A DNA stretch of 64,000 nucleotides. It comes from Bugulina stolonifera. Taxonomy: Eukaryota > Bryozoa > Gymnolaemata > Cheilostomatida > Bugulidae. Shown here piece after piece: positions 24,005 through 37,000 of the stretch. The position numbers were made by a program, and so were the translations under genes. The notes under the pieces are model-generated. The model ran no database searches. It saw nothing but the letters and a program-made list of their open reading frames with translations, and had not been told where the DNA came from. The DNA is taken from contig OW285189.1 of assembly GCA_935421135.1 (NCBI GenBank), forward strand, positions 930,001 through 994,000. The letters run 5' to 3'. Position 1 is the first letter of the stretch; every line of letters starts with the position of its first letter.

Positions 24005-24175
24005 TCTGCCCTTGGGCAGGTCCTTCATTATGCTCCTCTCCAAAACTCTCTATCTTCCGCCTCTCTCTTCATGCTATGTTATTCCTTTCCACTCTTTACG
24101 TCATCTAACAACATCATTCTTTTTCTCCCTCTGGGCCTCTTCCCTTCCATCCTTCCTTCCATCCTTCACTAACCC

Positions 24176-24490
24176 TTAATGTCTCAGTACATGACCCACC
24201 CATCTCTTTTTCCTTGATCTAATTGTCTGTACCAATTTACGAGATTCTCCTACTCTCTCTAGTACCTTCTCATTACTGACCTTTTCTGTCCATTTAATCT
24301 TCTCCATCCTCCTCCATATCCACATCTCAAACGCCTCAATTCTTCTCAACTCTGCCTTTTTGCTAGTCCATGTCTCTGAGCCATACGTGAAGACACTCCA
24401 TACAAAACACTGTATTAATCTTTTCTTCAAGTCAGATCTTAAACAACCTGTGAATAGAGTCTTGTGCTTCTCAAACATGTTTTTACCCAT
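24176..24490 (-). pseudogene. LINE 3' coding end (RTE/BovB-like)
   Basis: The 104-residue frame contains YGSETWTSKKAELRRIEAFE, MWIWRRMEKIKWTE, NEKVLERVGE and RKKRWVGHVLRH. This is the conserved region after the RT domain in RTE-type and related LINEs. Only the C-terminal part is present; the RT proper is missing upstream (24491 onward is AT-rich and unrelated). The fragment is 5'-truncated, as usual for LINE insertions. Confidence 0.85.
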
Positions 24491-25046
24491 CGCTATTTAT
24501 TTTATTAATAAATAAGCACCTTTTATTTATTACAAAAAAGCTGATGTAATCCTTAAACATAATTTCTTTTGTAAAAAAAATGATGCTTTTATCGATGTGG
24601 ACGATTCTTCAATTTCTTGGGGAGACAAGCGATTGAAGATCGTGGCAGTGTGCGATCGACCCATCCTGATTAAATCGAAAGATCGAACAGCGCTAATTTT
24701 GAACTATAAGATTAAATTCAATGCGATTGCCAATGTGATTTTACCTAGATACCATGTAGCTGTATTGATAGGCTGATAACATTATGCTATCTCTATGTTG
24801 GGCCTCTGCTCTATGAGAGGTAGCCAGGAAGCTAAACAATTATAGTAAAGCAACATGGCAATGGCCAGAGGTGTCCCATGAGCCATTTATCGACACTAGC
24901 GGCTATTGTCGATATGTGTCGCTACATGGGCCCAGTCTAATACTGGCAGACTGTGGACCTTCCGTATTGTTGTTGGCGTCATAGCTTGTACCTTAGACCT
25001 GTGATTATTGTAGAGTGTTGCAGGCTCAAGGGCTGACAACCTACAC

Positions 25047-28000
25047 ATGGATGACACAGACAATAATGTTTTAATCACAGTAAACGAATGTAAATATGAT
25101 AAGACAAACAGCTACCTGCCTAGAATCAACAGTGACAATCAGACGGACATGTGGTCTCCAGCAGCGAGGCGAAGGTCTGCTTCTACACCAGGGCTGGACG
25201 ACTCCCTCCCTTCTCGACAGACTACGTCTTCCTGCCAAGCACTGAGACACGCCCTCCTCACCCTCTACAGAATAGATGACTTCATTAAGGAGGAGATTGG
25301 CTGTGGCTTCTTCTCTCAAGTTTACAAGGTTTGTTACTATACAATGTCATGTAGTACAGCGTTAGAGTAGTACAATGCCACCATAGTACAGCCTTATGGT
25401 CATGCATTGTCATGATACAGTACTATGGCCTTACAGTGTTACAAACCAAAATGAAGAGAGTAGAAATGAATATGTAATTTTGGTTTATTGCATTGAATTT
25501 AACGGAAACATAAATAGCACAAATGATATTCTTGTGTTATAAGTACATTAATAGGCCTATATAATTATTTACATGCACATATCCCTTTCCCTGATGATAT
25601 ACTGCTGTCAATATCAGTCTAGTTTAGTATGTATGGAGGGCATGGATGTGGTCTAGTAACTGCCTACGCACTTCTAGCATCAATTACTCACATAGCACAT
25701 AATGGGGTTAACACAATAATACAATCATTCTAATACCATTACACTCCTCTAGCTACTATTTATTCATAATTCGTATTAAGCACAGTTCACTGCAGTATTT
25801 TCAATAGTGAAGAATATACACTCCCGGTTTTCCACACTAAATGGAATTCTTATTAAATTTGGAAATACCAGCAGTGTGTTGTCACTGCTTGGCTGATGTG
25901 AATGTGGAGCCAGTATGCACTGATGATAGAGTGGGAGAGAGTACACTCTGAGCTAGCTACATGTAGTTACAAATTTCGATCAATACAACTTAGTGCTAGG
26001 CGGTTTGGACCTGCATGTTCACTCAGTTTTTTTGCTGATTTTCCAAAAAAACTGAATGTCACCAAAATTGTCTTCTACCCTTCTACGTCAGCTTTTTAAA
26101 TTCGGGAAAAACACCTAGTCAAACCGAAAACTGAATGCTCAATGTCGGGAGTTGTCACACTCTGCTTTTAAAGTGTATTGGCGGCCATTTGTAATTTTCT
26201 CTAATAAATTGTAATTATTAGATGCCAATATGCAAATATGACAGCTGGAATTGAATTAAACTAAAGTGAATCCTCTCTGGGTGACAATGATGGCTGCAGC
26301 TAAGTCTGAATTCCAAAGATGACATCAAATTATAAAGGTTGAAAGATGCATAACATGAATTCACATGTTCGTAGTTTCAGCCATTGCCGGAAATGGTCGC
26401 CATTTTCATTTCGTTTAATACTTTGCAATAATTAAATTTTAATTACTTATAGCAATACGCAAGTTTGACTACTAGAATCGAATGAAAACTACTGCAAGCC
26501 CTCACTGGGTGACATTGATGGCTGCAGCTAAGTCTGTATTCCAAGGATGGCATCGAATTATAAGGATTAAAAGAAGCACAAAAATGGCGGCCATTTTCAT
26601 CTCGTTTAATAGTTGACAATTATTAAATATTTATTATATATAACATTATGCAATCATAACTGCTATAATTGAGTGAAACTACAATACATGATATTATGGC
26701 TCCAGTTAAGTCTAAATTCCAAGGATGGCATCGAATTATAAGGATTGAAAGAAGCATAGCATGAATTCACATGTTCTCAACGCCAGCTTTTATCGAAAGT
26801 GGGTGCGCTAAGAGGCCAGGCGCAGTTTGAATTTTAAAACTAAATAAATTAAGCCGTACCGCCGCATTCGGTTTCGGTTCGCATTCTAAATTTTGCGGTT
26901 TTTGAACCGAAAGAGAAAAAAATTAAAAACTGAATGAAGCCGAAACACCGTGCAGCACTGATACAACTGTTGGTCTCATCAGGCTACTGGGTATATTAGT
27001 GTACTTATTACTCCTGTTTTTATTACTATTGTATTACGGTGTATTATATATACAGCGTATATTATACAGTTATACAGTGTACTACATAATTATTATAATT
27101 GTATATATTTATGTTATGCAGGTGACTCACTCAGTCACAGGAGAAGTAATGGTGCTAAAGATGAACACTGATGAAGAGAACAGACCAAATGTTCTTAGAG
27201 AGGTGCAGCTTATGAACAAAATGTCACACCCTAACATTCTAAAGTAGGTACACAGCCTAACTACATGGTGCACAGGCTAATTACATGCCACCTCTCCCTC
27301 ATTCACTTCCTTTCTGGCTCAGTAGAAATCATTAAGTTAACCAGTGATAAATTCATGGCCTCATTCTTTGTTTATTTACTGCATCTTCTTCTAGTCACAG
27401 CTACTGAAATGGATAACTGACGTGACAAAAGCAGTGTGCACTGGTCTGCGTACATGTAGAACTGACTGTGTACGTGTAGAACTGACTGTGTACGTGTAGA
27501 ACTGACTGTGTACGTGTAGAACTGACTGTGTACGTGTAGCACTGACCGTGTACGTGTAGAACTGACCGTGTACATGTAGAACTGACTGTGTACGTGTAGA
27601 ACTGACTGTGTACATGTAGAACTGACCGTGTACGTGTAGAACTGACTGTGGACGTGTAGAACTGACTGTGTACGTGTAGAACTGACTGTGGACATGTAGA
27701 ACTGACTGTGTACGTGTAGAACTGACTTTGTATGTGTAGAACTGACTGTGTACAATCACTGTCTGTACATTCAGCCATGATAAATTATTGTATAGGCCTA
27801 CTTCGCTATACCATACCTTCAACTACCTATTAGCTATAATATCCAAGTAGTGATGTACAGGGCTGCAGTAGGTATATTTACAAATGTATCTTTACAACCA
27901 TTATATGAGCCTACCTACTAGAGGGGTGTTGGTTTAGCCTACCTACTAGAGGGGTGTCTAGAGGGGTGTTGGTTTAGCCTACCTACTAGAGGGGTGTTGG

Positions 28001-31000
28001 TTTAGTCCAATAGAGCTGATCAGGTCAAGGTCTACCTAGAGTCTAGACTAGTTGTCTACTGTAGATTGTCTGATCAGTGGTCACCAATCTAGTGTTGAGC
28101 TCTTGGCCAGCTTTGACCTCAGATGAGTACAGTATAGACAACATACTTGTCTCCTATCACACTACATACAGATACAGTTTCTATTGTTCAGTGATTCGGT
28201 GACTGGAGGGTAATGAGGAGACTACTCTGAAACAGCCCAGACAGTCCCCTGAAACAGCCTAGACAGTCCCCTGAAACAGCCCAGACAGTCCCCTGAAACA
28301 GCCCAGACAGTCCCCTGAAACAGCCCAGACAGCCCCCCCCCCCGAAACAGACAGGGAGGGAGGGGGGTGACTGGCAGCCTACCAATATACATATACAATA
28401 TAGCATACAATATAATTTAGTACAAGCTACATTGTAATATCATCATCAGTAACTACTGTAGTTAGAAGGAAATGGTTGGGACAGAGTTTGAGTCCCTCTC
28501 CAATGCACCAGGGAAGTTGATTCACATAGAATAAATATATAAGCACGTCAAATACAATTTATCAGGTTCATTGTATGTCATGTTATCCATTTACACCAGG
28601 GGTTCCCAAACTGGGGTACATGTACCCCAATGGGTACATTTAAGAAATCTAGGGGGTACAAAACAAGCTATCAACTTAACACATTTTTGACTGTGATTTT
28701 CAATTACAGACTATCAAGCAGTTGACACTCAGTTTCCAATGTATAAACATGCTGGAGTTGAGCTAAACCAGTGAGAAAGCCATAAAAACTACAATCTATG
28801 AAAGTTATATATTATTTGCTTATCATTAAATAATTTAATTTTATACCATACTGCATTTATCTGTATTTACCTGTTTGGATGGCACATGCACTCGTGATAT
28901 TAATCAAATTAAACTGAGTTTTACTAAGGGGTACATTATTTGCCACATGACTGCCAAAGATACCTAGACAAGAAAAGGTTGGGAACCCCATGGGCTACAC
29001 AAATGCTGATAATAGTCTTATTTATATAAATAATGTACCATATGAACTTTATATAAGTTCTCCTCTCCCATAACACATGCTGTTCATAGGTCTGTGTGTT
29101 TAGAATACTAGCCTGCTATCTAACAACTGTGTTGCTATTGTTGTAGGTTTCTAGGTGTTTGTGTTAACGAGGGACAACTCCACGCTTTATCTGAGGTAAG
29201 ATGAAACTATAGTCACTAGTTATGTATATTATTTGGTTGTGGTGATGGATATACATGTACATGTATATATACATGTACATGTATATATACATGTACATGT
29301 ATATATACATGTACATGTACATGTATATATACATGTACACAGTGTTCGAATTGTGGTTATACGGGAGTATACGGCGTGTACCCACCTCAATTTTGGTGGG
29401 TACACTGTCAGCAGGCGTGTACCCTCATGGTAACTGACTAGTTTTGCTGAAGACACGGCAGTTTTCGCAATCGAAATAGGTTTACTGGTTGCTGAGTGAC
29501 TGCTGATCGTAAAATTTCCCTCTAATCTAGCGATCGTTTGATTGATAACAGCGTGTTAAGTCAATCCCGAAATGTCAAAGTAAGTTTATAGTAGCTTGGA
29601 CCAGCAACCTGCACACAAATAAATCCTTCTGCTTTACTAACTAAGTTAGTCATTGTATCAATGGTTTCATAGGACTTGAGTATGAGTTCCACTTTCTTTA
29701 GTATTTTCAGCTTTCCGAATGCGTTTGCAGAGCCATGAAGACTTTTTGATAAGGACAGTGGCCAAACAGTTGAAACTAAAAGCTTTTTTAGCTCTAAACC
29801 TAAATCTCAAAAGTAAATTGTTGTACTCTATTGCAATTTGATGTTTGACTGAGTGATAAATATCGGAGATAGTTGTATTTTTCTTACTTTGCTAATAAAA
29901 TATAAAATGCTAATAAAATATAAAATAGAAAAATTAAAAATAAATATTAATAATAATTTAACATGATCATCCATGATGTTGTATATAATATAACAATAAC
30001 ATAAATATTCGTATTTGTTAGATTATCACTAGAGAAAGAATCTGTATTCAATAATATAACTTATAAATAGTAAATCAAACATAATATTAATTATTATTAT
30101 ATAAAAAAATAAATAATTATTTATTATCTATTTTATAGTGATTATTATAAATAAATAATAGAACTAGAAGTGAATCAATAGAATTAGATAAACAAATGGT
30201 AATCATATCATAATGATAACTTTAATTATTTACATTTTCATTAATTTTTATATGAAATAAATTATTTTGATAATAATTGTTGTAGCAATACGCCTGCATC
30301 AAGTATAAATAGAAATATTGCTTACTGGATTGTCACAAGAACAAGAGTCGATATTCAATAAATAAAAATGAAAATATAAAATAGAAATAAATTGTTTTTA
30401 ATAGAACAGGGAATTAGATAATTAATTTATATTTAATGATCATTATTGTATCGAATATGCAATGCAAATAATATAACTATTGTTGTATTGCTTTATATAA
30501 AATATTTTAATCTCATGTTGATATTTTTATTCTAGAATAGGTAGGAATACTATTTGTTTTTGCGCATAGTATTGAATTTCAACAGCTCTAGGTATTGCAC
30601 TACTATTGCAAACTACTTCCAAGTTTAGTAAGTGAGGCAAAGAGTGAGGTTATGACAAATTGGAATTCACAGAGAGCTAAGAAGAATCTTGTCACTGTTT
30701 AGTCTAGATGGTACTAGTAGAAACTATGTATTTGGATTGAGCTTGGTTTCACTGGTTGACTGCAATTAAAGTAATCGTTTTGTTTATATTCTCTATTTTT
30801 GTTGTATTGAGGTGATTCATTGCTTTGAGAAGTCCACAAAAGACCACAGGTAATGAAGTTGTATGTTGCCTATTAGTGTACTTGCATGCCGCATATTAGT
30901 GTACTTGCATGCTGTCTATTAGTGTACTTGCATGCTGCCTAGTAACCTACATGCATGATAGTTTGTCGAGTATTTTAGGTAGCTGAATAGTCTTTTTAGG

Positions 31001-34000
31001 CAATACTATATTTTTAGTTACATTGAATTTAGTGTCAGTGTGATTTGATATTTCTTGCTAAGGTTATATTCGGCCATGGATTTAACTTTGAGGCCAGTTT
31101 TTACTAGTGCTGCCAATTTATAAAACATTTAGCATTTTTGGAAGATGTTGTCACAAGTGGTGAGGATACTTGTAATACAGTGTTTAGTGATCCAAAGGAA
31201 GCTGGTGAGGAATTTAATTTTGCAGAAATGATACCCTAATTTATATTTTTTATATCTACTGCTCGCTGGTGAAGCTGTCTTTTTCTAACATTGCTGTACT
31301 GGTGTTGTGGCAATGTCTTCTGTTCATTTTTCTAGGCGATTAGGCACTGTAGAGACCATTGGTTCAAACCCCAGTCAGGGCCTGGTGTTTTCATGGATTT
31401 GATGCAAGACCTAACAGCTCCCACAGATAAATCCCGTAAATTAACAAAATTATAATAATATTAGAGAAAACCCAGTGAGTAGTACATGTATATATCCTAA
31501 ATAAATTGGTGAAACTCCTTTACACAGGTATGTATGTTTTATAGGCTTCAACCTTTTAACTTTTAACTGTTGTTCAAATAACATTACTGGTGTTATATAA
31601 TAAAGTCTACAGGTAGATTGTGACAAGGGAAATACATGTATTTTATTGTATAATACTTTTGTTCATTATAACTTTGTTAATAAACTTCAACTCCTTCCCT
31701 TCTCTAATGTTGATGTCAATGTCATAGCTGTTTTGTTGAATTACTATAGTTTTCATACAGTTGCAGTTACATACTGTTGTTGTTTGTGTTTATATACTTT
31801 TGACAAAATATACAACTGTAAAATGTTGTAGTTCAGCATTTTGTAATAAATAAAGAAGTTGTTTTCTCTTTGACTACATGTACTTTTATTACAGTGAAAG
31901 AAAGATAAGGGGAGTTGTCATGTTTTAAATAGTATAGATCTATTCATTCTTACAATCAATGCAGCAGTAACACAAAATTGAAGGACACAAAGCACACTCA
32001 GTAGTTTAAAATATAAGGAATAGTCTGCATTGGTACCATGTACTCTGTGTAATGAGGTAAAGGAGCTATCAACCATAATTAGAAATTGTCCTCCCTTGTT
32101 TTGTCTTGCTGAAATGGGAGAACAACTTCTAATTATGATCTGCAGCTTCTGAGTGACCAATGCACCCTTTAGGAAAGGTCCTAAGATTGCAGGTAAGAAC
32201 CGTGTACCCACCTCATTTGTTCCACTTCGAACACTGCATGTACATGTATATATACATGTACATATATGTAAGTTATAATAACTACAATAAAAATGGTATG
32301 GGAATAATCAATATTGAGTAAATGATATACACTTGTATGTGTATGTAATAGACCTTTCCTACTTACAAACTGATACTACTAATAGGCCTACTTTATACAA
32401 CAATGTCTCCAGGGGAGGTTTTATATAGGCCTGTATTTGTTTTATCCAAACTTTATATAATATGCAAGTAGTGCTAGAAATAATGTTATATGGTACAGTA
32501 TTGTATGTATGTACAGTCATTCTGTGCTTTCAGTACATAAATGGAGGTAGTCTACATGATGTAATATCTAACTGTTGCGAACCCCTACCTTGGCATGAAA
32601 GAGTACAGCTATCTCTAGACATTGCTGATGGTTTGAAGTACCTACACAGTCGTGGAATATTCCACCGGGATCTGACATCACGTGTGAGCATAACATAGAC
32701 ATCTAACATCACTAAATTATAGTGTGTATAATTATACATGTAGCCATGCTGTAGTTATTGTATGTTATGTGCATGAGTGTACATTTATATGGTGGTTGTA
32801 GAACATACTGATAAGTCTAGACGGCACCAATAAGAAAGCGGTGGTAGGAGACTTTGGTTTGGCTACAAAGATACCAAACATAGAGGACAGCAAATTCCAC
32901 CTGTCGGTAGTGGGGAGCCCTTACTGGATATCACCTGAGTGTATATGTGGTCACAGATATGACCAAAGAGTAAGTATGACCAGGTAATATCTCGCTAATT
33001 CAGCCATTGCTACAGCGGCTACTAATACTGCGCTTCTATACCTAACTACTTACACTGCAGTCAGCAAATAAAATAAGATACTCTACATTCATTCTCCCTG
33101 GCTAAATGGAGAGCATAGTGCACTCACTGGTTATTTATTTTAGTTTCTGGCAACCCAAGCAGATATTCTAGTGTGTAATGAGCCCTCACTTTGGCCTCCA
33201 CCGAGATTGGTCCATTTTAAAAGGAAGCCATTAGCATAATAATCATTTCACAGGCCATCAATTCCCCCTATGTGAGTCAACAATGATGTAGATACCGGCA
33301 TCAGTTCAGCCTGTGCCATGCCAAATACATGTACTTGCAACATTACAGCATATACTTATGTTATATACAGCATAATATACTATGTTACATACAGCATATA
33401 CTACCTGTGTGTTATATACAGCATAATATACTATGTTACATACAGCATATACTGCCTGTGTGTTATATACAGCATAATATACTATGTTACATACAGCATA
33501 TACTACCTGTGTGTTATATACAGCATAATATACTATGTTACATACAGCATATACTACCTGTGTGTTATATACAGCATAATATACTATGTTACATACAGCA
33601 TATACTACCTGTGTGTTATATACAGCTTAATTATACTATGCTACAGTGTGCATACTACATAATATACATGTACATGTAAATGGCATTTGATGTAGAGTAG
33701 GGTTTCTCAAAGGGGGCCACCCACCAAGTATGGTAATGTACAATGTAGTTGATGTATAAATAATATTATTAAATAAAAATATTTATTGAGTGTATAATGT
33801 ATTTTTAGCAAGGAATTTATCTTTGAGCAGTCAGAGGCTTGTTTCAAATCCATGAAAATACCAATGCCTGACCGGGGTTTGAACCCAGGCCTCTACGGCA
33901 CCTAATCGCCTAGCACAGTGAACAGAACATGCTACCCACTACACTACAAAATACATTATATATATAGAAAATGGCCAAACCCCCTAATATATTGAATGTA

Positions 34001-37000
34001 CTTTGATGTTTACCCAGTTGTTAAACAGTGCAATTGACCAGGGATCTGTGTACGCAAAGCGCCACCAACTATCCATACTGGTCAACTGGGTATCCAGTAA
34101 GCCATAGCAGCTCTGACTTTCTGGTCTGACTTTTTGGGTCATAGGTATTTTGGATTGAGCCAAGGGGGCCATGGTAGGAAAAAGGTTGAGAACCCCTGGT
34201 ATAGAGCCCATACACCCAGTAGCTATTTATATTATCATATCAGCTCTGTGTGGATCAAATTCCAAAAGCTTCTACTGCACAGCTATTTTTTTTTATTGCT
34301 TTAAAAAGCTCTTCATATAAAAAAGTTAGATGAAAATATTCATGAAATCCAGCAAAAGAACAGCCAGATAATCAGAGACTAGAATAGAGGCTGCCCCTTC
34401 TGTCTTCACCCGCCCTAATCGGAAGAGAGCCACAAACCGGCCCAAACCCCCGGCACTGTGTCCCCTCTCCCCTCCCCCCAAAGGCGAGCCGCCAGAGCCC
34501 TCCGGAAAGGCCTAGACAGAAGGCCGTCAATTTCCAAGGCAAGCTCTGCATGAAGTTGGATACCTGTATAAAGCACTGATCTCCTTCCCTTTTCTGTTTT
34601 AATCTGCATTGTATATAGAGTTAGTAATTATGGTGTTAGACTAGTGCTGTATGGTGTTTCAGTGTCATTCAATTTTTCAGGTTTTTTTCTTTCATTCAAA
34701 GACCGTGAAACTTTAAAATACAAACCGACACCGAATGCAGCAGTTTGGTTCGATTCAGTTTTAAAACTCTGACCGCATTTGGCCCTTTAGCTCACCAACT
34801 TTCTATAATGGTGTTGCGAACACCTAAACTCATGTAATGCTTCTTTCAATCTTTATAATTCGATGTCATCCTTGGAGTACAAACTATGCTGCAGCCATTG
34901 TTTTCACCCAGTGATGACTGATTGTTGTTTCACTCAAATCTAGTAGTTATGCTTGCATATTACATTGAAACTTGGTTAATTCTACATTGTAACTTCACTA
35001 TAATTGGTTTGAATTAGGCTGAGTTTGGATTGTAAGACCACTTAAATTAATTGAAGTCTTTATATAGTGCCCAGCACAGATCAAGGCTAATTTTTTGCAC
35101 TAACCAAGTTTTTGAATTCTCCAAGGCTGAATTAAGCAAGTTCCAATGCATTATATTATATAATTAATATTTAATAATTGCAAATTGTTACACAAAATTA
35201 AAATGGCGGCTATTTCCGGTAATGGCTGAGGCTGCAAATACGTGAATTCATGTTATGCATCTTTCAATCCTTATAATTTGATGTCATCCTTGGAATACAA
35301 ACTTAGCTGCAGCCGGCATTGTCACCCAGTGATGATATGCTGTAGTTTCACTCAATTCTAGTAGTTTACATTTGCATATCATTATAAATAATTAGTATTT
35401 AATAATTACGATTTATTAAACGAAATAGAAAGTGGCTGCCACTATTTAACAGCCGAGTGTGGCAACTCCTGAAATATTTAATTTTCGATTCAATTCGGTT
35501 TTTTGATGAACTTTACAAACGGAGGGTTAATTCACAACTTTGGTTTTATTCAGTTCTTTTTGAAAAATCAGAAAAAAAGCTGAATCAATTGCAAATCAAA
35601 ACTGCTCAGCACTGCTGATTGATCATGCAGTTGAAGCAAGAAGTAAACAACATGTAGATAAAACTCATGTTATAAATACATATACATTTAGTGTACAATC
35701 ATGTCCGTTTATCATAATAATTATTCACACAATGATATAATATACTAATATAGTAATACATGTATGTATATCGCAGTAATATATCACAGTAATATAACAT
35801 GACAAACAATATAACCAAGTGTGAAAGGGCGAGTCATGGTAAAGTTACCAAAACCATAATTATGTTTAGGCTATGAAAAAGCATTTCACCCATTTTTCTT
35901 CACAGAGTACATGTAGGTTGTTTAACTAGGCCAAGTCCCAAATTGCACCTCAAATTAAGTCTTGACTGACCTCTATGGCCATAGCCAATCAACTGCATGG
36001 CGATGTAGTCACTATACATCTGTAGAATTGGAATCTGAGAATTCAGCTTTTTAGACTGAAAAAGACAAAGTTTTTGTTGCAGAAATCGTTGCAAGAATTT
36101 CAAAGTATTCCATTTAGTGTTGTCCGCACCACACTTTCTCACTTTTCGACGAGCTGCTGCCGGAACCACAGGGTTCATATAGAAAAATAATTGCTGGCTT
36201 CCCACTAATCTAAGGATGGTCTCTATCTGTAAATTTTTTAAAAAATCTGAGTTGGGTCAGCACACAATTTGATCAGTCCCCATGGAATGGCCCATAGTAG
36301 GTACAAGTATATTATAGCATACTAAATATACACTGTATATAGCGGAATGAGCTATATTACACTATATTGCACTTAACACTATTACACCATTGTCATTGTG
36401 TCAATTTTTATTTCATTTATGGCAGAATATCCTGATGGAATAAAGCAGTACTATATGAACCAGTACAGTTTCCACATACGCCTAATATAATATACCTAAT
36501 ATATATATGTGTAGTGCTCTCTCTCTCTAATATACGTACTGTACACTCTCTGTAACCTCTCTGTAACGTACAGCTACCAGATAGCAGTGTCTTACAGAGG
36601 CAAACCTCCCACTCCTCCTATTTTCCGTAAACCATCAATTAGGACAATACAGTAGTTTATTTTAATTCTGAGAGAAATATCTCAATTATTGGTACAAAAA
36701 CCAGCTTTATGTTGTTGGAGGTCCAACTGTCCACCTATCTCCCTCCTACACAGGGGCCTACTATTTGTAGTAATATCAATTGTACTAGTATCATACTCTT
36801 ACTCCATCTGTTGTAGACGGATGTGTTTTCGTTCGGCATCATCCAGTGTGAGCTTATAGCTAGAATAGATGCCGACCCTGACGTGATGCCACGTACTGAG
36901 GTAAGTGTGGAGTAAGTCTAATATACATGTATAATGTAAGTAATATACAGCATAAGAATATACAGTGTAAGTGCAGTTTGCAGCGTAGATTTCCCACTAA

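Noticed and set aside
27372..27822. Three minus-strand Ser/Thr/Val-rich open frames
   Set aside because: 20-bp minisatellite without stops, inside a kinase intron.
31918..32211. 97-codon minus frame as a hAT transposase exon
   Set aside because: No recognisable hAT motif; the composition is like other random frames here.
33318..33679. Two Tyr/Ile-rich plus-strand open frames
   Set aside because: 51-bp minisatellite, a multiple of three, so frames stay open by chance.
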